A stretch of 64,000 nt of DNA, taken from the NCBI GenBank assembly GCA_947502145.1, contig CANMYO010000007.1, positions 1-64,000 of the forward strand, in the 5' to 3' direction. A program made the translations under genes and the position numbers. Source of the stretch: an uncultured Paracoccaceae bacterium. Lineage in GTDB: Bacteria > Pseudomonadota > Alphaproteobacteria > Rhodobacterales > Rhodobacteraceae. The notes below the pieces were generated by a model, which did no database searches, was not told the origin of the DNA, and worked only from the letters and a program-made list of their open reading frames with translations. This document shows, in pieces, positions 32,439 through 41,066 of this stretch; within the stretch, counting starts at the first letter, position 1, and every line of letters starts with the position of its first letter.

Positions 32439-33414
32439 CGCTGGCGTCCCCCTGGTTGCTCGTGTCGGCGGCCCAATTCCAGGCCAGTGGTGACTTGCGT
32501 TTGAGCGCACCGCTGAGATGTTGTCGCATTCTGTAAGACGCACCAGCGATATCGCCGGCTTCAAGCAGCGACAAAATCTCCAGGTGTTCGGTGCATTGTT
32601 CAATCAGCCGCTCGCGGTTCACTTCGGCGCGGTACTCCATCAGTCGGCGCATCCTGTTCACGCGTTGAAGCGACATATGAAAGAACGGGTTGCCCGACAG
32701 CTTGATCAGTTCTTCATGGAACATCGAACCGTTTTCCAGAAGCGACTCGCCATGTGCGGAGTCAATATCCAACTCCAGCATGCTTTCCTGAATACGACGC
32801 TGTTCTGACAGGACCTTGCGATCCAGTTCGAAAGAAGGCTCAAGCATCGCGGCAGGTTCGATGGCCATGCGGAACCGGTAGATTTCGTCAAACGCTTCCG
32901 GGGTTTTGGCGACAGGTAGAAAGCGCCAGCCATACCCCTCTTTGCGCTCTGCCCAGCCTTCGCGCGCGGCACGCACCAACAAATCCCCAACCTTGGCTTT
33001 GGTCCAGTCATACCGCTGGCGCAGGAATTGTTCGGTCACTTCCTCCGGAATCTCATTGGTCAACCAGTCGTCAGCCAAGATCTGATAGTCGTCCGATTGA
33101 CTTGTCCCTGACTCTGCCAGCTTGTCCGAGAGTGTTGCAGGCAGGTCTTCCGCGACGAAGTAGCCGCGGTTTTCCTGGCGGACCAAAATGTCCTGGCGTT
33201 CCAGCGAGATGAGCGCCTCCCGCACCGGCGTTCTTGATACGCCGTACCTGTCAGCGACTTGTTGTGCGCTGATGTGCTGTCCGTTGATGAGGGAACCGGC
33301 CACGATATCGTGAATCAATCGGCTCGATATCTTTTGCGATAAGTCGCTCTTGGGCAAATTTCTGGTCACCTTTCTGATTGGACGGCTTGCTGACACTATT
33401 ACACGTCTCAGCAA
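32428..33414 (-). CDS. GntR-family (FCD) transcriptional regulator
   Basis: 328 residues as the frame is read from TTG 33414; a GTG 19 codons inside is an alternative start. The winged helix is HISAQQVADRYGVSRTPVREALISLERQ; the C-terminal FCD-type domain has EIYRFRMAIEPAAMLEPSF and FHEELIKLSGNPFFHMSLQRV with the metal-binding histidines. The central part (~100 residues) is longer than usual. It is divergent from the TctCBA operon and should respond to its acid substrate or an intermediate. A pair of direct repeats in the intergenic region is a candidate operator. Confidence 0.88.
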   Translation of the reverse strand: MLRRVIVSASRPIRKVTRNLPKSDLSQKISSRLIHDIVAGSLINGQHISAQQVADRYGVSRTPVREALISLERQDILVRQENRGYFVAEDLPATLSDKLAESGTSQSDDYQILADDWLTNEIPEEVTEQFLRQRYDWTKAKVGDLLVRAAREGWAERKEGYGWRFLPVAKTPEAFDEIYRFRMAIEPAAMLEPSFELDRKVLSEQRRIQESMLELDIDSAHGESLLENGSMFHEELIKLSGNPFFHMSLQRVNRMRRLMEYRAEVNRERLIEQCTEHLEILSLLEAGDIAGASYRMRQHLSGALKRKSPLAWNWAADTSNQGDASGDS

Positions 33415-33455
33415 TCAAAAGGCCAATCTTTTTGGATTTTGGCAAATGTAAAACC

Positions 33456-33499
33456 GAAAATTCGTCATTTCTAGGCTGTGATAGTGAAAATCCATCATT
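33456..33499. promoter_or_regulatory. Candidate operator, two direct repeats between GntR gene and tct operon
   Basis: gaaaattcgtcatt (33456-33469) and gaaaatccatcatt (33486-33499) differ in two of 14 positions and are 30 bp apart, about three helical turns. They lie in the divergent region between the GntR gene and tctC. Binding by the GntR protein is inferred from position only. Confidence 0.35.
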
Positions 33500-33734
33500 C
33501 GCTTCTAGATACTTTTTGGCCAAATGGACCCTCGCGTTTCCCTCGTTGGAAGATGAGTGCTTCTTTAAGTCACGGAATCTAAATGATTTATGGAGGAGGA
33601 GGTATCCTAGACCCGCTTGTGTTGGTTTTGTTAGTCTATAAATGCAAAACTATATTGGCTTTTTGGGCCTTAATATGCAATCGTGCTCTCAGCGCAAGAA
33701 TCGCGCATGGGAGAAACCAATGGGAGGACATCAA

Positions 33735-34721
33735 ATGTTCATGAATTTTTCACGCGCCAGCGTTGTTGCGATCGCCGCAACCTTCGCCAGCGTAACCGGG
33801 GCATCGGCTGAGTTCAAAGCTGAAAGCCCGCAATGTATCGCACCTTCTAATCCGGGCGGCGGTTGGGATTTCATCTGCCGTACGACTGCTAAGTATCTGT
33901 TTGATCTGGGTGTGATCGAAGACTCGATGCAGGTCACCAATATGTCCGGCGGCGGTGGCGGTGTTGCCTTTGCGCACGTCACCAAAGAGCGCAACGAAGA
34001 CAACAATCTGATCGTCGCTGCATCTATGTCCACAAGCGCACGTATCGCGCAGGGCATTTATGAGGGGGCCGTGCAAGACGATGTGCACTTTCTAGCGACC
34101 TTCGGTGCTGAATATGGCGCAATTGCTGTCCGTGCAGATTCACCATTCCAAGATCTCAGCGATATGATGGATGCGATCCTTGAAGATCCGCGTTCTGTTG
34201 GTATTGCTGGTGGTTCGTCTGTCGGAAGCTTCGACCACATCAAGCCGATGCTCGTTGCTCGGGAAGCTGGCATGGAAGACGTTACGCAACTGAAGTACGT
34301 CTCGTTTGATGGTGGCGGTGAAGCAATGACTGGCCTACTTTCAGGTGCGACTGAAGCTCTGTCGGGTGACTTCTCTGAGATGCTGGGCTTCCTAGAGTCT
34401 GGAGATATCCGTATCATCGGCATCATGGCGCCAGAGCGTCTTTCCAACTATCCGGACATCCCGACCGCAAAAGAGCTGGGTTATGATGTAGTTGGTGCAA
34501 ATTGGCGAGGGCTTTACATGCCCGCAGGAGCCTCGGACGAAGCGAAAGAGTTCTGGTCAAATGCAATCCAGACCATGGTTGCGGACCCGGGCTTCCAAGA
34601 GACCCTCGAAGCCGCCGCAATCGCTCCGTTCAACAACTTTGGCGACGACATGCACAACTTCGTGGCTGGTAGTATCGCAGATGTAACCAAATTGTCGAAA
34701 GAGATTGGCATCATCGACTAA
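33735..34721 (+). CDS. tctC: Tripartite tricarboxylate transporter substrate-binding protein (TctC)
   Basis: 328 residues from ATG 33735, with GGGAGGAC upstream; the frame opens earlier at 33642 but that part is not plausible. A signal peptide ends at about ASVTGASAEF. The mature protein has the TctC beginning CIAPSNPGGGWDFICRTTAKYL, GGGGGVAFAHV and the GIAGGSSVGSFDH region of Bug-type periplasmic binding proteins. It captures a carboxylate in the periplasm and hands it to TctA/TctB. A stem-loop after it probably keeps its mRNA more abundant than that of the membrane genes. Confidence 0.93.
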   Translation: MFMNFSRASVVAIAATFASVTGASAEFKAESPQCIAPSNPGGGWDFICRTTAKYLFDLGVIEDSMQVTNMSGGGGGVAFAHVTKERNEDNNLIVAASMSTSARIAQGIYEGAVQDDVHFLATFGAEYGAIAVRADSPFQDLSDMMDAILEDPRSVGIAGGSSVGSFDHIKPMLVAREAGMEDVTQLKYVSFDGGGEAMTGLLSGATEALSGDFSEMLGFLESGDIRIIGIMAPERLSNYPDIPTAKELGYDVVGANWRGLYMPAGASDEAKEFWSNAIQTMVADPGFQETLEAAAIAPFNNFGDDMHNFVAGSIADVTKLSKEIGIID

Positions 34722-34730
34722 TGCCATCAG

Positions 34731-34756
34731 GGCTGGCCCGCTGCATCGGGTCAGCC
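34731..34756 (+). terminator. Stem-loop between tctC and tctB
   Basis: ggctggcccg (34731-34740), loop ctgcat, cgggtcagcc (34747-34756): ten pairs with one G-T. There is no T tract, so it is more likely an mRNA-stabilising or attenuating hairpin, common after binding-protein genes, than a full terminator. Confidence 0.6.
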
Positions 34757-34784
34757 CACTTCACTTAATTCTTGGGAGGGAAAC

Positions 34785-35216
34785 ATGAGTGACCGCATTT
34801 TTGGCGGCTTCGGCTTGGCTTTGGCCATCTTTTACATCTGGGCTGCATCAACAATCAAAGACAGCTTTATGGTTGATGTGGTTGGGCCCCGTGCTTTTCC
34901 TTACATCGTTGGCACTATCGTGGCTCTCTGCTCGCTCTATTTCATTTTACGTCCCGATGACGAACCGGAATGGCCGCATATGCGCGAGTTCGCTGAAATC
35001 GTCTTCGCCGCTGTTGTCATGCTCATTTACAGCTGGGCGCTTCCCGAATTTGGCTTCTTGATTTCTACTGTATTTGCAACCGCTTACTTGACATGGCGCT
35101 TAGGGACGCAACCCCTTTGGTCCCTCGTCACAGGCGTCGGCACATCGGTAAGTATCTATGTCGTTTTCCACCTGATCCTCGGCCTTGCCTTGGCCAAAGG
35201 TCCACTTGGTTTCTGA
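34785..35216 (+). CDS. tctB: TTT transporter small membrane subunit (TctB)
   Basis: 143 residues from ATG 34785, with TTGGGAGGG upstream. Four membrane segments are predicted (for example LALAIFYIWAASTI and LLIYSWALPEFGFLISTVFAT), and the length matches TctB. It works with TctA in the inner membrane. Followed by tctA after 12 bp. Confidence 0.9.
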   Translation: MSDRIFGGFGLALAIFYIWAASTIKDSFMVDVVGPRAFPYIVGTIVALCSLYFILRPDDEPEWPHMREFAEIVFAAVVMLIYSWALPEFGFLISTVFATAYLTWRLGTQPLWSLVTGVGTSVSIYVVFHLILGLALAKGPLGF

Positions 35217-35228
35217 GGAGCACTAGAC

Positions 35229-36770
35229 ATGGAAATCCTTTCTCTTCTTGGTGACGGCTTTGCAATCGCACTCACCCCGCAAAACCTCCTACTGGCGGTT
35301 GTCGGGTGTTTTCTTGGAACGCTGATGGGTGCACTGCCGGGTCTTGGCCCAGCAAATGGTGTCGCGATCTTGATTCCGATCGCGTTCTCACTGGGTCTGG
35401 ACCCGACGGGGTCGCTGATCTTGCTTGTCAGTGTTTACTACGGCGCAATGTATGGCGGTCGTATCTCTTCGATCCTCTTGAATATCCCCGGCGATGAACC
35501 GGCCATGATGACCTGTTTGGATGGCTATCCAATGGCTCAGCAGGGCAAGGCAGGCGAGGCGCTGTCTTTGTCGGGCGTTGCGTCATTTGTTGGCGCATTC
35601 GTGGCAACTTGCGGTCTGGTCATTCTGGCTCCCCAGCTGGTTAAGATTGCGCTGTTGTTCGGTCCCGCGGAGTATTTCGTGTTGTTCACTGTTGCCTTCG
35701 CAACGCTTGGTGGGATCTCATCGACGAACCAAGCGAAGTCAGCCTTTGCAGCAGCGCTTGGTCTTGGCATTGCTATGATCGGCAGTGACAGCCAAACTGG
35801 CTCCCAACGTTTCACGTTCGACCACATTCATCTCTACGATGGTATCGACTTCCTGATCGCAATCGTCGGCCTGTTCGCGCTGAGTGAAGTGTTCATTTTC
35901 CTTGAACATCATCGCGGTGGTGCCGTTGGCTCGGCCGGAGTGACCAAGGTTGGCCGCATCATGCCCGATTTCGGAATGATCAAGCGCTGCATCCCCTCGA
36001 TGGCACGCGGCACGGGTCTGGGTTTTTTCTCGGGCGTTCTGCCGGGAGCAGGCGCATCGCTGGGCTCGTTTCTGGCTTACTCACTAGAAAAGCAAGCAGT
36101 TGACCGCGACGGCAAAACCTTCGGCAAAGGTGATCCACGGGGCGTTGCGGCACCTGAAGCTGGCAACAATGCGGCCTCCGGTGGCGCGCTTGTACCGATG
36201 TTGGCATTAGGTGTTCCGGGGTCGGGAACCACAGCGGTTTTGCTCGCAGTACTGCTACAGTTGAACATTACACCGGGTCCGCTTTTGTTCCAGAAAAGCC
36301 CGGACATTGTCTGGGGCCTAATCGCATCGCTGTTCCTCGCCAACTTCATTCTGCTTGCGATGAACATCCCGCTGGTTGGCATCTTTACCCGAGTATTGAT
36401 GGTTCCGACCCGGATCCTGATGCCGATCGTCGCGATGATTTCCTTCGTGGGCATCTATTCGATCACAGGCTCGACATTTGATGTGATGCTGATGGTTGGC
36501 TTCGGTGTCGCTGGTTGGGTTTTGCGCAAGTTGGACGTGTCGTTGGTGCCGGTGATCCTCGGCATCCTTTTGGGCAACCAGATGGAAGTGAACCTGCGCC
36601 GCGCGATGACAATCTCCGATGGTGACTGGTTCATCCTTGTTGGCAGCCCTCTGGCGATCATCCTGTGGCTTATCGCAATTGCTGGCTTCGTTCTGCCCAT
36701 GCTGATGGGTCGCAGAATGAAGAAACGTATGGAAGCCGCCCGCAACGAAGAAGAATTCGTCGGTGACTAA
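35229..36770 (+). CDS. tctA: TTT transporter large permease (TctA)
   Basis: 513 residues, the usual TctA size. Typical motifs: ALPGLGPANGVAILIPIAF near the N-terminus, YYGAMYGGRISSILLNIPGD, and later GVAAPEAGNNAASGGALVPML and LGVPGSGTTAVLLAVL. About 11-12 membrane segments. It is the transport channel for a di- or tricarboxylate or hydroxy acid. Its 3' end is followed by a run of 11 C. Confidence 0.95.
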   Translation: MEILSLLGDGFAIALTPQNLLLAVVGCFLGTLMGALPGLGPANGVAILIPIAFSLGLDPTGSLILLVSVYYGAMYGGRISSILLNIPGDEPAMMTCLDGYPMAQQGKAGEALSLSGVASFVGAFVATCGLVILAPQLVKIALLFGPAEYFVLFTVAFATLGGISSTNQAKSAFAAALGLGIAMIGSDSQTGSQRFTFDHIHLYDGIDFLIAIVGLFALSEVFIFLEHHRGGAVGSAGVTKVGRIMPDFGMIKRCIPSMARGTGLGFFSGVLPGAGASLGSFLAYSLEKQAVDRDGKTFGKGDPRGVAAPEAGNNAASGGALVPMLALGVPGSGTTAVLLAVLLQLNITPGPLLFQKSPDIVWGLIASLFLANFILLAMNIPLVGIFTRVLMVPTRILMPIVAMISFVGIYSITGSTFDVMLMVGFGVAGWVLRKLDVSLVPVILGILLGNQMEVNLRRAMTISDGDWFILVGSPLAIILWLIAIAGFVLPMLMGRRMKKRMEAARNEEEFVGD

Positions 36771-36777
36771 GCCGGCG

Positions 36778-36788
36778 CCCCCCCCCCC
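36778..36788 (+). repeat. Homopolymer of 11 C in the tctA-dehydrogenase spacer
   Basis: Eleven consecutive C residues lie 38 bp before the start of the isopropylmalate-dehydrogenase-like gene. Tracts of this length are prone to slippage and stand out in this window. An effect on expression is possible but not shown. Confidence 0.8.
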
Positions 36789-36826
36789 AAAGAACTTGGC
36801 TAACTGGCCAATCATAGGAGACTGAT

Positions 36827-37912
36827 ATGCGTATTATGACACTGCCTTGCGATGGTATTGGGCCGGAAATCATGGCAGCGACCCTTGAGGTTGTCGAAGC
36901 TGCAAACAATCGCTTTGATTTAGGGCTGACTTTTGAGGAAGCGATCTCAGGCTTCGACAGTTTGAAAAAGCACGGTATCACCTTGCAAGAAAGCGTGTTG
37001 GACCGGGCACGCACCGAATTTGACGGCGTAATCCTGGGCACTCAGTCCCACATGGACTACCCACCTTTGGCTGAGGGAGGTCGCAACGTTTCTGCTGGTT
37101 TCCGCATTGGCCTTGACCTCTATGCAAACGTGCGCCCTGCACGCACGCGCGAATTTATCCCAAACAAAGCTCCGGGTATGGATTTGGTTATTATGCGAGA
37201 GGCGACTGAAGGATTTTACCCCGATCGCAACATGTTCAAAGGCGTTGGTGAGATGATGCCCGATCCCGACATGGCGCTGTCGGTGCGCAAAATCACACGA
37301 CATGGTTCTATGCGTATCTGTCGCGAAGGGTTCAAATTGGCGATGCAGCGCAAGAAGAAAATCGCTGCAATCCACAAGGCGAACTCTTTTCTGATGACCG
37401 ACGGGCTGTTCCTGGAATGTTTTCGCGAGGTGGCAAAAGACTTCCCAGAGGTGGAAACCGAGGAGTTGATCGTCGACGCATTCGCTGCCTTGCTGGTGCG
37501 CAAACCCGAAGTGTATGACGTTGTGGTCGCTACCAACTTCTACGGTGATATCTTGTCGGATCTGGCGTCGGAACTGTCTGGATCCCTCGGTCTTGCCGGG
37601 TCGATCAATGCCAATGCAGAAACTGGACTGTGCTGCGCCCAGGCACAACACGGATCGGCACCAGATATCCAGGGACAGAACGTGGCCAACCCGACATCTT
37701 TGATCTTGTCAGCTGCCATGATGCTGACCTGGCTGGGTGAACAGCGCGGCACCCAGAAGTTGATGGATGCTGGTAACGCGATTGCAGAGGCGGTTGATAC
37801 AGTGATTGATGATCCAGCGAAGCGAACCCGCGATTTGGGTGGCTCCGTGAACTGTGATGCTTTCGGCTCCCTTGTCGCTGAAACGGTGGCAAGAGAAAGC
37901 ATCGCTGCTTAG
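36827..37912 (+). CDS. Isocitrate/isopropylmalate dehydrogenase-family enzyme
   Basis: 361 residues from ATG 36827, with ATAGGAGA upstream. Family motifs include GDGIGPEI-like LPCDGIGPEIMAATLEV, LDLYANVRPAR, VIMREATEGFY, HKANSFLMTDGLF (Lys), the metal-binding NFYGDILSDLASEL, and HGSAPDIQGQNVANP. The enzyme oxidises and decarboxylates a 2-hydroxy acid with NAD(P). Homologues act on isopropylmalate, D-malate or tartrate; position in a four-carbon acid operon favours the last types. It may replace the LtnD-type dehydrogenase usually seen with OtnK/OtnC. Substrate is inferred. Confidence 0.9.
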   Translation: MRIMTLPCDGIGPEIMAATLEVVEAANNRFDLGLTFEEAISGFDSLKKHGITLQESVLDRARTEFDGVILGTQSHMDYPPLAEGGRNVSAGFRIGLDLYANVRPARTREFIPNKAPGMDLVIMREATEGFYPDRNMFKGVGEMMPDPDMALSVRKITRHGSMRICREGFKLAMQRKKKIAAIHKANSFLMTDGLFLECFREVAKDFPEVETEELIVDAFAALLVRKPEVYDVVVATNFYGDILSDLASELSGSLGLAGSINANAETGLCCAQAQHGSAPDIQGQNVANPTSLILSAAMMLTWLGEQRGTQKLMDAGNAIAEAVDTVIDDPAKRTRDLGGSVNCDAFGSLVAETVARESIAA

Positions 37913-37995
37913 AGTTCCTCCCTGCGGACAAATCGCCCGCATTTACCGGCGGCGCTGCTCTCTTACAGCGTCGCCGAGTTATCAAGAGAAATCCA

Positions 37996-38661
37996 ATGGC
38001 CGAACATCCTCGAGTTGCCCTAATACATGCCACAAAAGTGGCAATAGATCCGATCGAAGAAGCGGCTGCGAAGCTGTGGCCCGAAGCTGAGACAATTTCG
38101 ATTCTCGAAGAGGGGTTGGCTGTTGATCGGGCGAAATCGGCCCATTTGTCTGGTGATCTTCTTCGCCGGATCGTCGATTTGTCGCGTTATGCGGAAGCGG
38201 CGGAAGCAGATGGAGTTCTGTTTACCTGTTCAGCATTTGGCTCGGCCATCGAGCGAGCAGACTTTGAATCAACTATCCCTGTCATGAAACCCAACGAAGC
38301 TATGTTCGATATGGCATTTTCCCACGGGGACCGTGTTGTGATGCTCTATACCTTCCCGCCAGCAGCCGGTGGGATGGAGGATGAATTCCGCGAGGCGGCC
38401 CGCGAAAAGGGCAGCACTGCAAAGATATCTTCGGTCTTCTGCGACGGCGCACTGGACGCAAAAAAAGCAGGCGACGATGGTGCCCACAATCGTCTGATTG
38501 CCGACACCGCCGCCACAGTTAGAGACGCCGATGTCATTCTGCTGGCACAGTTTTCCATGGCTGGAGCGGCGGAGGCGGTGCGCGGACGTACAGATATTCC
38601 GGTATTGACCAGCCCGGAGGCTGCGATTGAAGAAATCCGGCGCCGGATCGAACAGAACTAA
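37996..38661 (+). CDS. Asp/Glu/hydantoin racemase-family protein
   Basis: 221 residues from ATG 37996. The N-terminal half has RVALIHATKVAIDPIEEAA and the first catalytic cysteine in GVLFTCSAFGSAIE; the second half has LLAQFSMAGAAEAV where many racemases have the second cysteine (here Ser/Met), so a classical two-base racemase mechanism is doubtful. It may be a one-cysteine isomerase or maleate isomerase-like. It lies between the dehydrogenase and OtnK genes, a place where an OtnI-type isomerase would be expected. That substitution is inference. Confidence 0.75.
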   Translation: MAEHPRVALIHATKVAIDPIEEAAAKLWPEAETISILEEGLAVDRAKSAHLSGDLLRRIVDLSRYAEAAEADGVLFTCSAFGSAIERADFESTIPVMKPNEAMFDMAFSHGDRVVMLYTFPPAAGGMEDEFREAAREKGSTAKISSVFCDGALDAKKAGDDGAHNRLIADTAATVRDADVILLAQFSMAGAAEAVRGRTDIPVLTSPEAAIEEIRRRIEQN

Positions 38662-38672
38662 GAGGTTCAGCC

Positions 38673-39950
38673 ATGCTGATTGGTGTTATCGCAGATGACT
38701 TCACGGGTGGCAGCGATGTCGCCAACACTTTGGCTAAAGGCGTTGACGGTGAAGGCGGGCTACGGACCGTCCAATATCCGGGTGTGCCGACTGGGGCCGA
38801 AGCATCTGAAATCGACGCCGGGGTTGTCAGCTTAAAGTCGCGCTCAAATGCGGTTGAAGATGCAGTGCGCGAAAGCCTCGAGGCGCTTGATTGGCTCTTA
38901 AACCAGGGCTGTAAACAAATCCTTTTTAAGTACTGCTCCACCTTCGATTCCACGCCTAAGGGCAATATAGGCCCGGTTGCTGACGCTCTGAGCGCGGCGC
39001 TGAATGCGCAAGGTGTTGTCGTTTGTCCGGCCTTCCCGACAACCGGACGCACGGTCTATCAGGGGCACCTCTTCGTGGGCGATGTGTTATTGAGCGAAAG
39101 CGGGATGCAGAACCACCCGTTGACCCCAATGACCGATCCCGACTTACGTCGCTGGTTGCGTCTGCAAACCAATAATTCGATCGGCCACGTGCCTCTTTCA
39201 ATTGTATCTAAGGGGGCTGATCATGTGCAGGCCGCAATTTCTGACGCGTCTGAACAATTTCTCGTGGCCGATGCCGTGACGGATCAGAATCTTCTGATCT
39301 TGGGCGAAGCGCTTCAGGGGGCATCATTTGTAACGGGCGGCTCTGGCATTGCATTAGGCCTGCCGCGCAACTTCATTCGCAACGGGATGGCCGAACCCAA
39401 CGCGCCGACCGTCGAGGGTACGTCCGGACCCGAAGCCATTCTGGCGGGCTCTTGTTCTGGGGCCACGCGTGGCCAGTTGGTCGAACACCAGAAAGCTCAT
39501 CCAACCTTTGCCATCGACGTGCCTGGTGTCATGAACGATACGGTTACCATCGACGACTTGTTGGCTTTCATCGCTGACAATGCGGGGAAGGCACCTTTGG
39601 TCTATTCTTCTGGCACCCCGAAAGAGGTGAAACAGATTCAGGCCAAGTTTGGTCGCGAGGCCGTAGCTACGAAACTGGACGGTCTGTTTGCCGATACGGC
39701 ACGTGCACTGGTGCAGCGCGGGTATCGCCGGATCGTGGTTGCAGGAGGCGAAACTTCTGGAGCAGTGGCGCAGGCCGTAGCCGACGAACTAGGCGCTCCC
39801 GCGATGCGCATCGGCGCTGAGATCGATCCGGGCGTTCCGGTTCTGACGCTGGGCGATGATCAACCGATCTCGCTTGCACTGAAATCAGGCAACTTCGGCG
39901 CGCCAGACTTCTTCGGCAAGGCACTGCGCATGATGGAGGGGCAAAAGTGA
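38673..39950 (+). CDS. otnK: 3-oxo-tetronate kinase (OtnK)
   Basis: 425 residues from ATG 38673. The N-terminus IGVIADDFTGGSDVANTLA is the signature of the DUF1537/OtnK four-carbon acid sugar kinases, and the C-terminal domain has VVAGGETSGAVAQAV and LALKSGNFGAPDFF. The enzyme phosphorylates 3-oxo-tetronate at O-4. OtnC directly follows with a 4-nt overlap. This pair is the defining core of the L-threonate/erythronate pathway and gives the best hint to what the whole operon degrades. Confidence 0.94.
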   Translation: MLIGVIADDFTGGSDVANTLAKGVDGEGGLRTVQYPGVPTGAEASEIDAGVVSLKSRSNAVEDAVRESLEALDWLLNQGCKQILFKYCSTFDSTPKGNIGPVADALSAALNAQGVVVCPAFPTTGRTVYQGHLFVGDVLLSESGMQNHPLTPMTDPDLRRWLRLQTNNSIGHVPLSIVSKGADHVQAAISDASEQFLVADAVTDQNLLILGEALQGASFVTGGSGIALGLPRNFIRNGMAEPNAPTVEGTSGPEAILAGSCSGATRGQLVEHQKAHPTFAIDVPGVMNDTVTIDDLLAFIADNAGKAPLVYSSGTPKEVKQIQAKFGREAVATKLDGLFADTARALVQRGYRRIVVAGGETSGAVAQAVADELGAPAMRIGAEIDPGVPVLTLGDDQPISLALKSGNFGAPDFFGKALRMMEGQK

Positions 39951-40585
39951 ACTCCGAAGCAGAACTCCGCCAACAGATGTCGAACCTGTGTGCGTCCCTG
40001 TTCAACCGGGGCTTCTCTGTTGGTACAGCAGGCAATGTTTCGGCCCGTCTGCCCGATGGCATTCTGATGACTCCGACCAACTCGACATTAGGCGCGATTG
40101 ACGCTGACCGGATCAGCAAGATTGACCTCGAGGGCAACCATGTCGCAGGCGACCGCCCAACCAAAGAGGTCTTTTTGCATCAGGCCTTTTATGAAACCCG
40201 CCAGCAAGCTGGCGCCGTGGTGCACCTTCATTCGACTTGGGCGACGGCGCTATCTTGTTTGGAAGACACCAATCCTGATGACTGCGTCCCACCACTGACA
40301 CCCTATGTCGTGATGCGGGTCGGCACAGTGAAACTAGTACCCTATGTCAAGCCGGGAAATCCGAAAACCGGTGATCTGATCCGCGATCTGAAGGGTGCCT
40401 ATAGCTCTGTTCTGCTCGCCAACCACGGTCCTGTGGTTTCGGGCAAGGACTTGTTCTCTGCCGTGTGCGCAGCAGAAGAACTGGAAGAAACCGCCAAGCT
40501 TCTTGTGGCGTTGCGCGGTCAAAAGATGCGTTTCTTGAGCGAGGCCGACGTGGCCGACCTAAAAGCAACTTACTCAAATATGTGA
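39947..40585 (+). CDS. otnC: 3-oxo-tetronate 4-phosphate decarboxylase (OtnC)
   Basis: 212 residues. Class II aldolase/adducin fold: GFSVGTAGNVSARLPDGILMTPTN, the metal ligands in VVHLHSTWATALS, and LLANHGPVVSG later. With OtnK it converts 3-oxo-tetronate to dihydroxyacetone phosphate and CO2. The start GTG/ATG region overlaps otnK by 4 nt, so the two are co-translated. Confidence 0.93.
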   Translation: MNSEAELRQQMSNLCASLFNRGFSVGTAGNVSARLPDGILMTPTNSTLGAIDADRISKIDLEGNHVAGDRPTKEVFLHQAFYETRQQAGAVVHLHSTWATALSCLEDTNPDDCVPPLTPYVVMRVGTVKLVPYVKPGNPKTGDLIRDLKGAYSSVLLANHGPVVSGKDLFSAVCAAEELEETAKLLVALRGQKMRFLSEADVADLKATYSNM

Positions 40586-40592
40586 GGCCGAT

Positions 40593-41066
40593 ATGAAAAC
40601 TGCTGATCTGATTGACAGCCACGCGAAAGACCTTGCATTAGTGCATCTGCCTTTTCGCCGTTTCGGGACCCGCACCCATTTTGCGGCGCAGGTGCAGACG
40701 GTGAAGTGTTTCGAGGACAACACTGAAGTGCGCGCTCAGCTGGAAACTCAGGGTGAGGGGCGTGTGCTGGTTGTAGATGGGGGCGCGTCCACCCGTATTG
40801 CAATTCTGGGCGACATTCTGGCCGGGTTGGCAATCAAGAATGGCTGGGCCGGTCTGATCTTGAATGCAGCGATACGTGACAGTAACGAGATTGACCAGAT
40901 GGATACGCTGGTATTTGCACTCGGGACAAGCCCAGTAAAAAGCGCAAAGGAAGGCTGGGGCAAAGTTGGTCAAAAGATCGGATTTGGCGGTGTCGCGTTT
41001 GAGCCGAATGATTGGGTGTACGGCGATGCAGACGGGGTGTTGCTCAGCAAAAAGCAACTGGTCTGA
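40593..41066 (+). CDS. RraA-family protein (possible HMG/CHA-type aldolase)
   Basis: 157 residues, close to RraA in size and sequence: FGTRTHFAAQVQTVKCFEDN, GRVLVVDGGASTRIAILGD and GGVAFEPNDWVYGDADGVLLS. Unlike E. coli RraA it keeps the RD pair in AAIRDSNEID, the Gly-x(20)-Arg-Asp pattern of 4-hydroxy-4-methyl-2-oxoglutarate aldolases and oxaloacetate decarboxylases. In this operon an aldolase or decarboxylase role is more likely than control of RNase E. Its stop lies within the start region of the next gene. Confidence 0.8.
   Translation: MKTADLIDSHAKDLALVHLPFRRFGTRTHFAAQVQTVKCFEDNTEVRAQLETQGEGRVLVVDGGASTRIAILGDILAGLAIKNGWAGLILNAAIRDSNEIDQMDTLVFALGTSPVKSAKEGWGKVGQKIGFGGVAFEPNDWVYGDADGVLLSKKQLV

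Noticed and set aside
36778-36788. Poly-C tract as a frameshifting site within a gene
   Set aside because: It lies between stop of tctA and start of the next gene, so it cannot cause frame changes in either protein.
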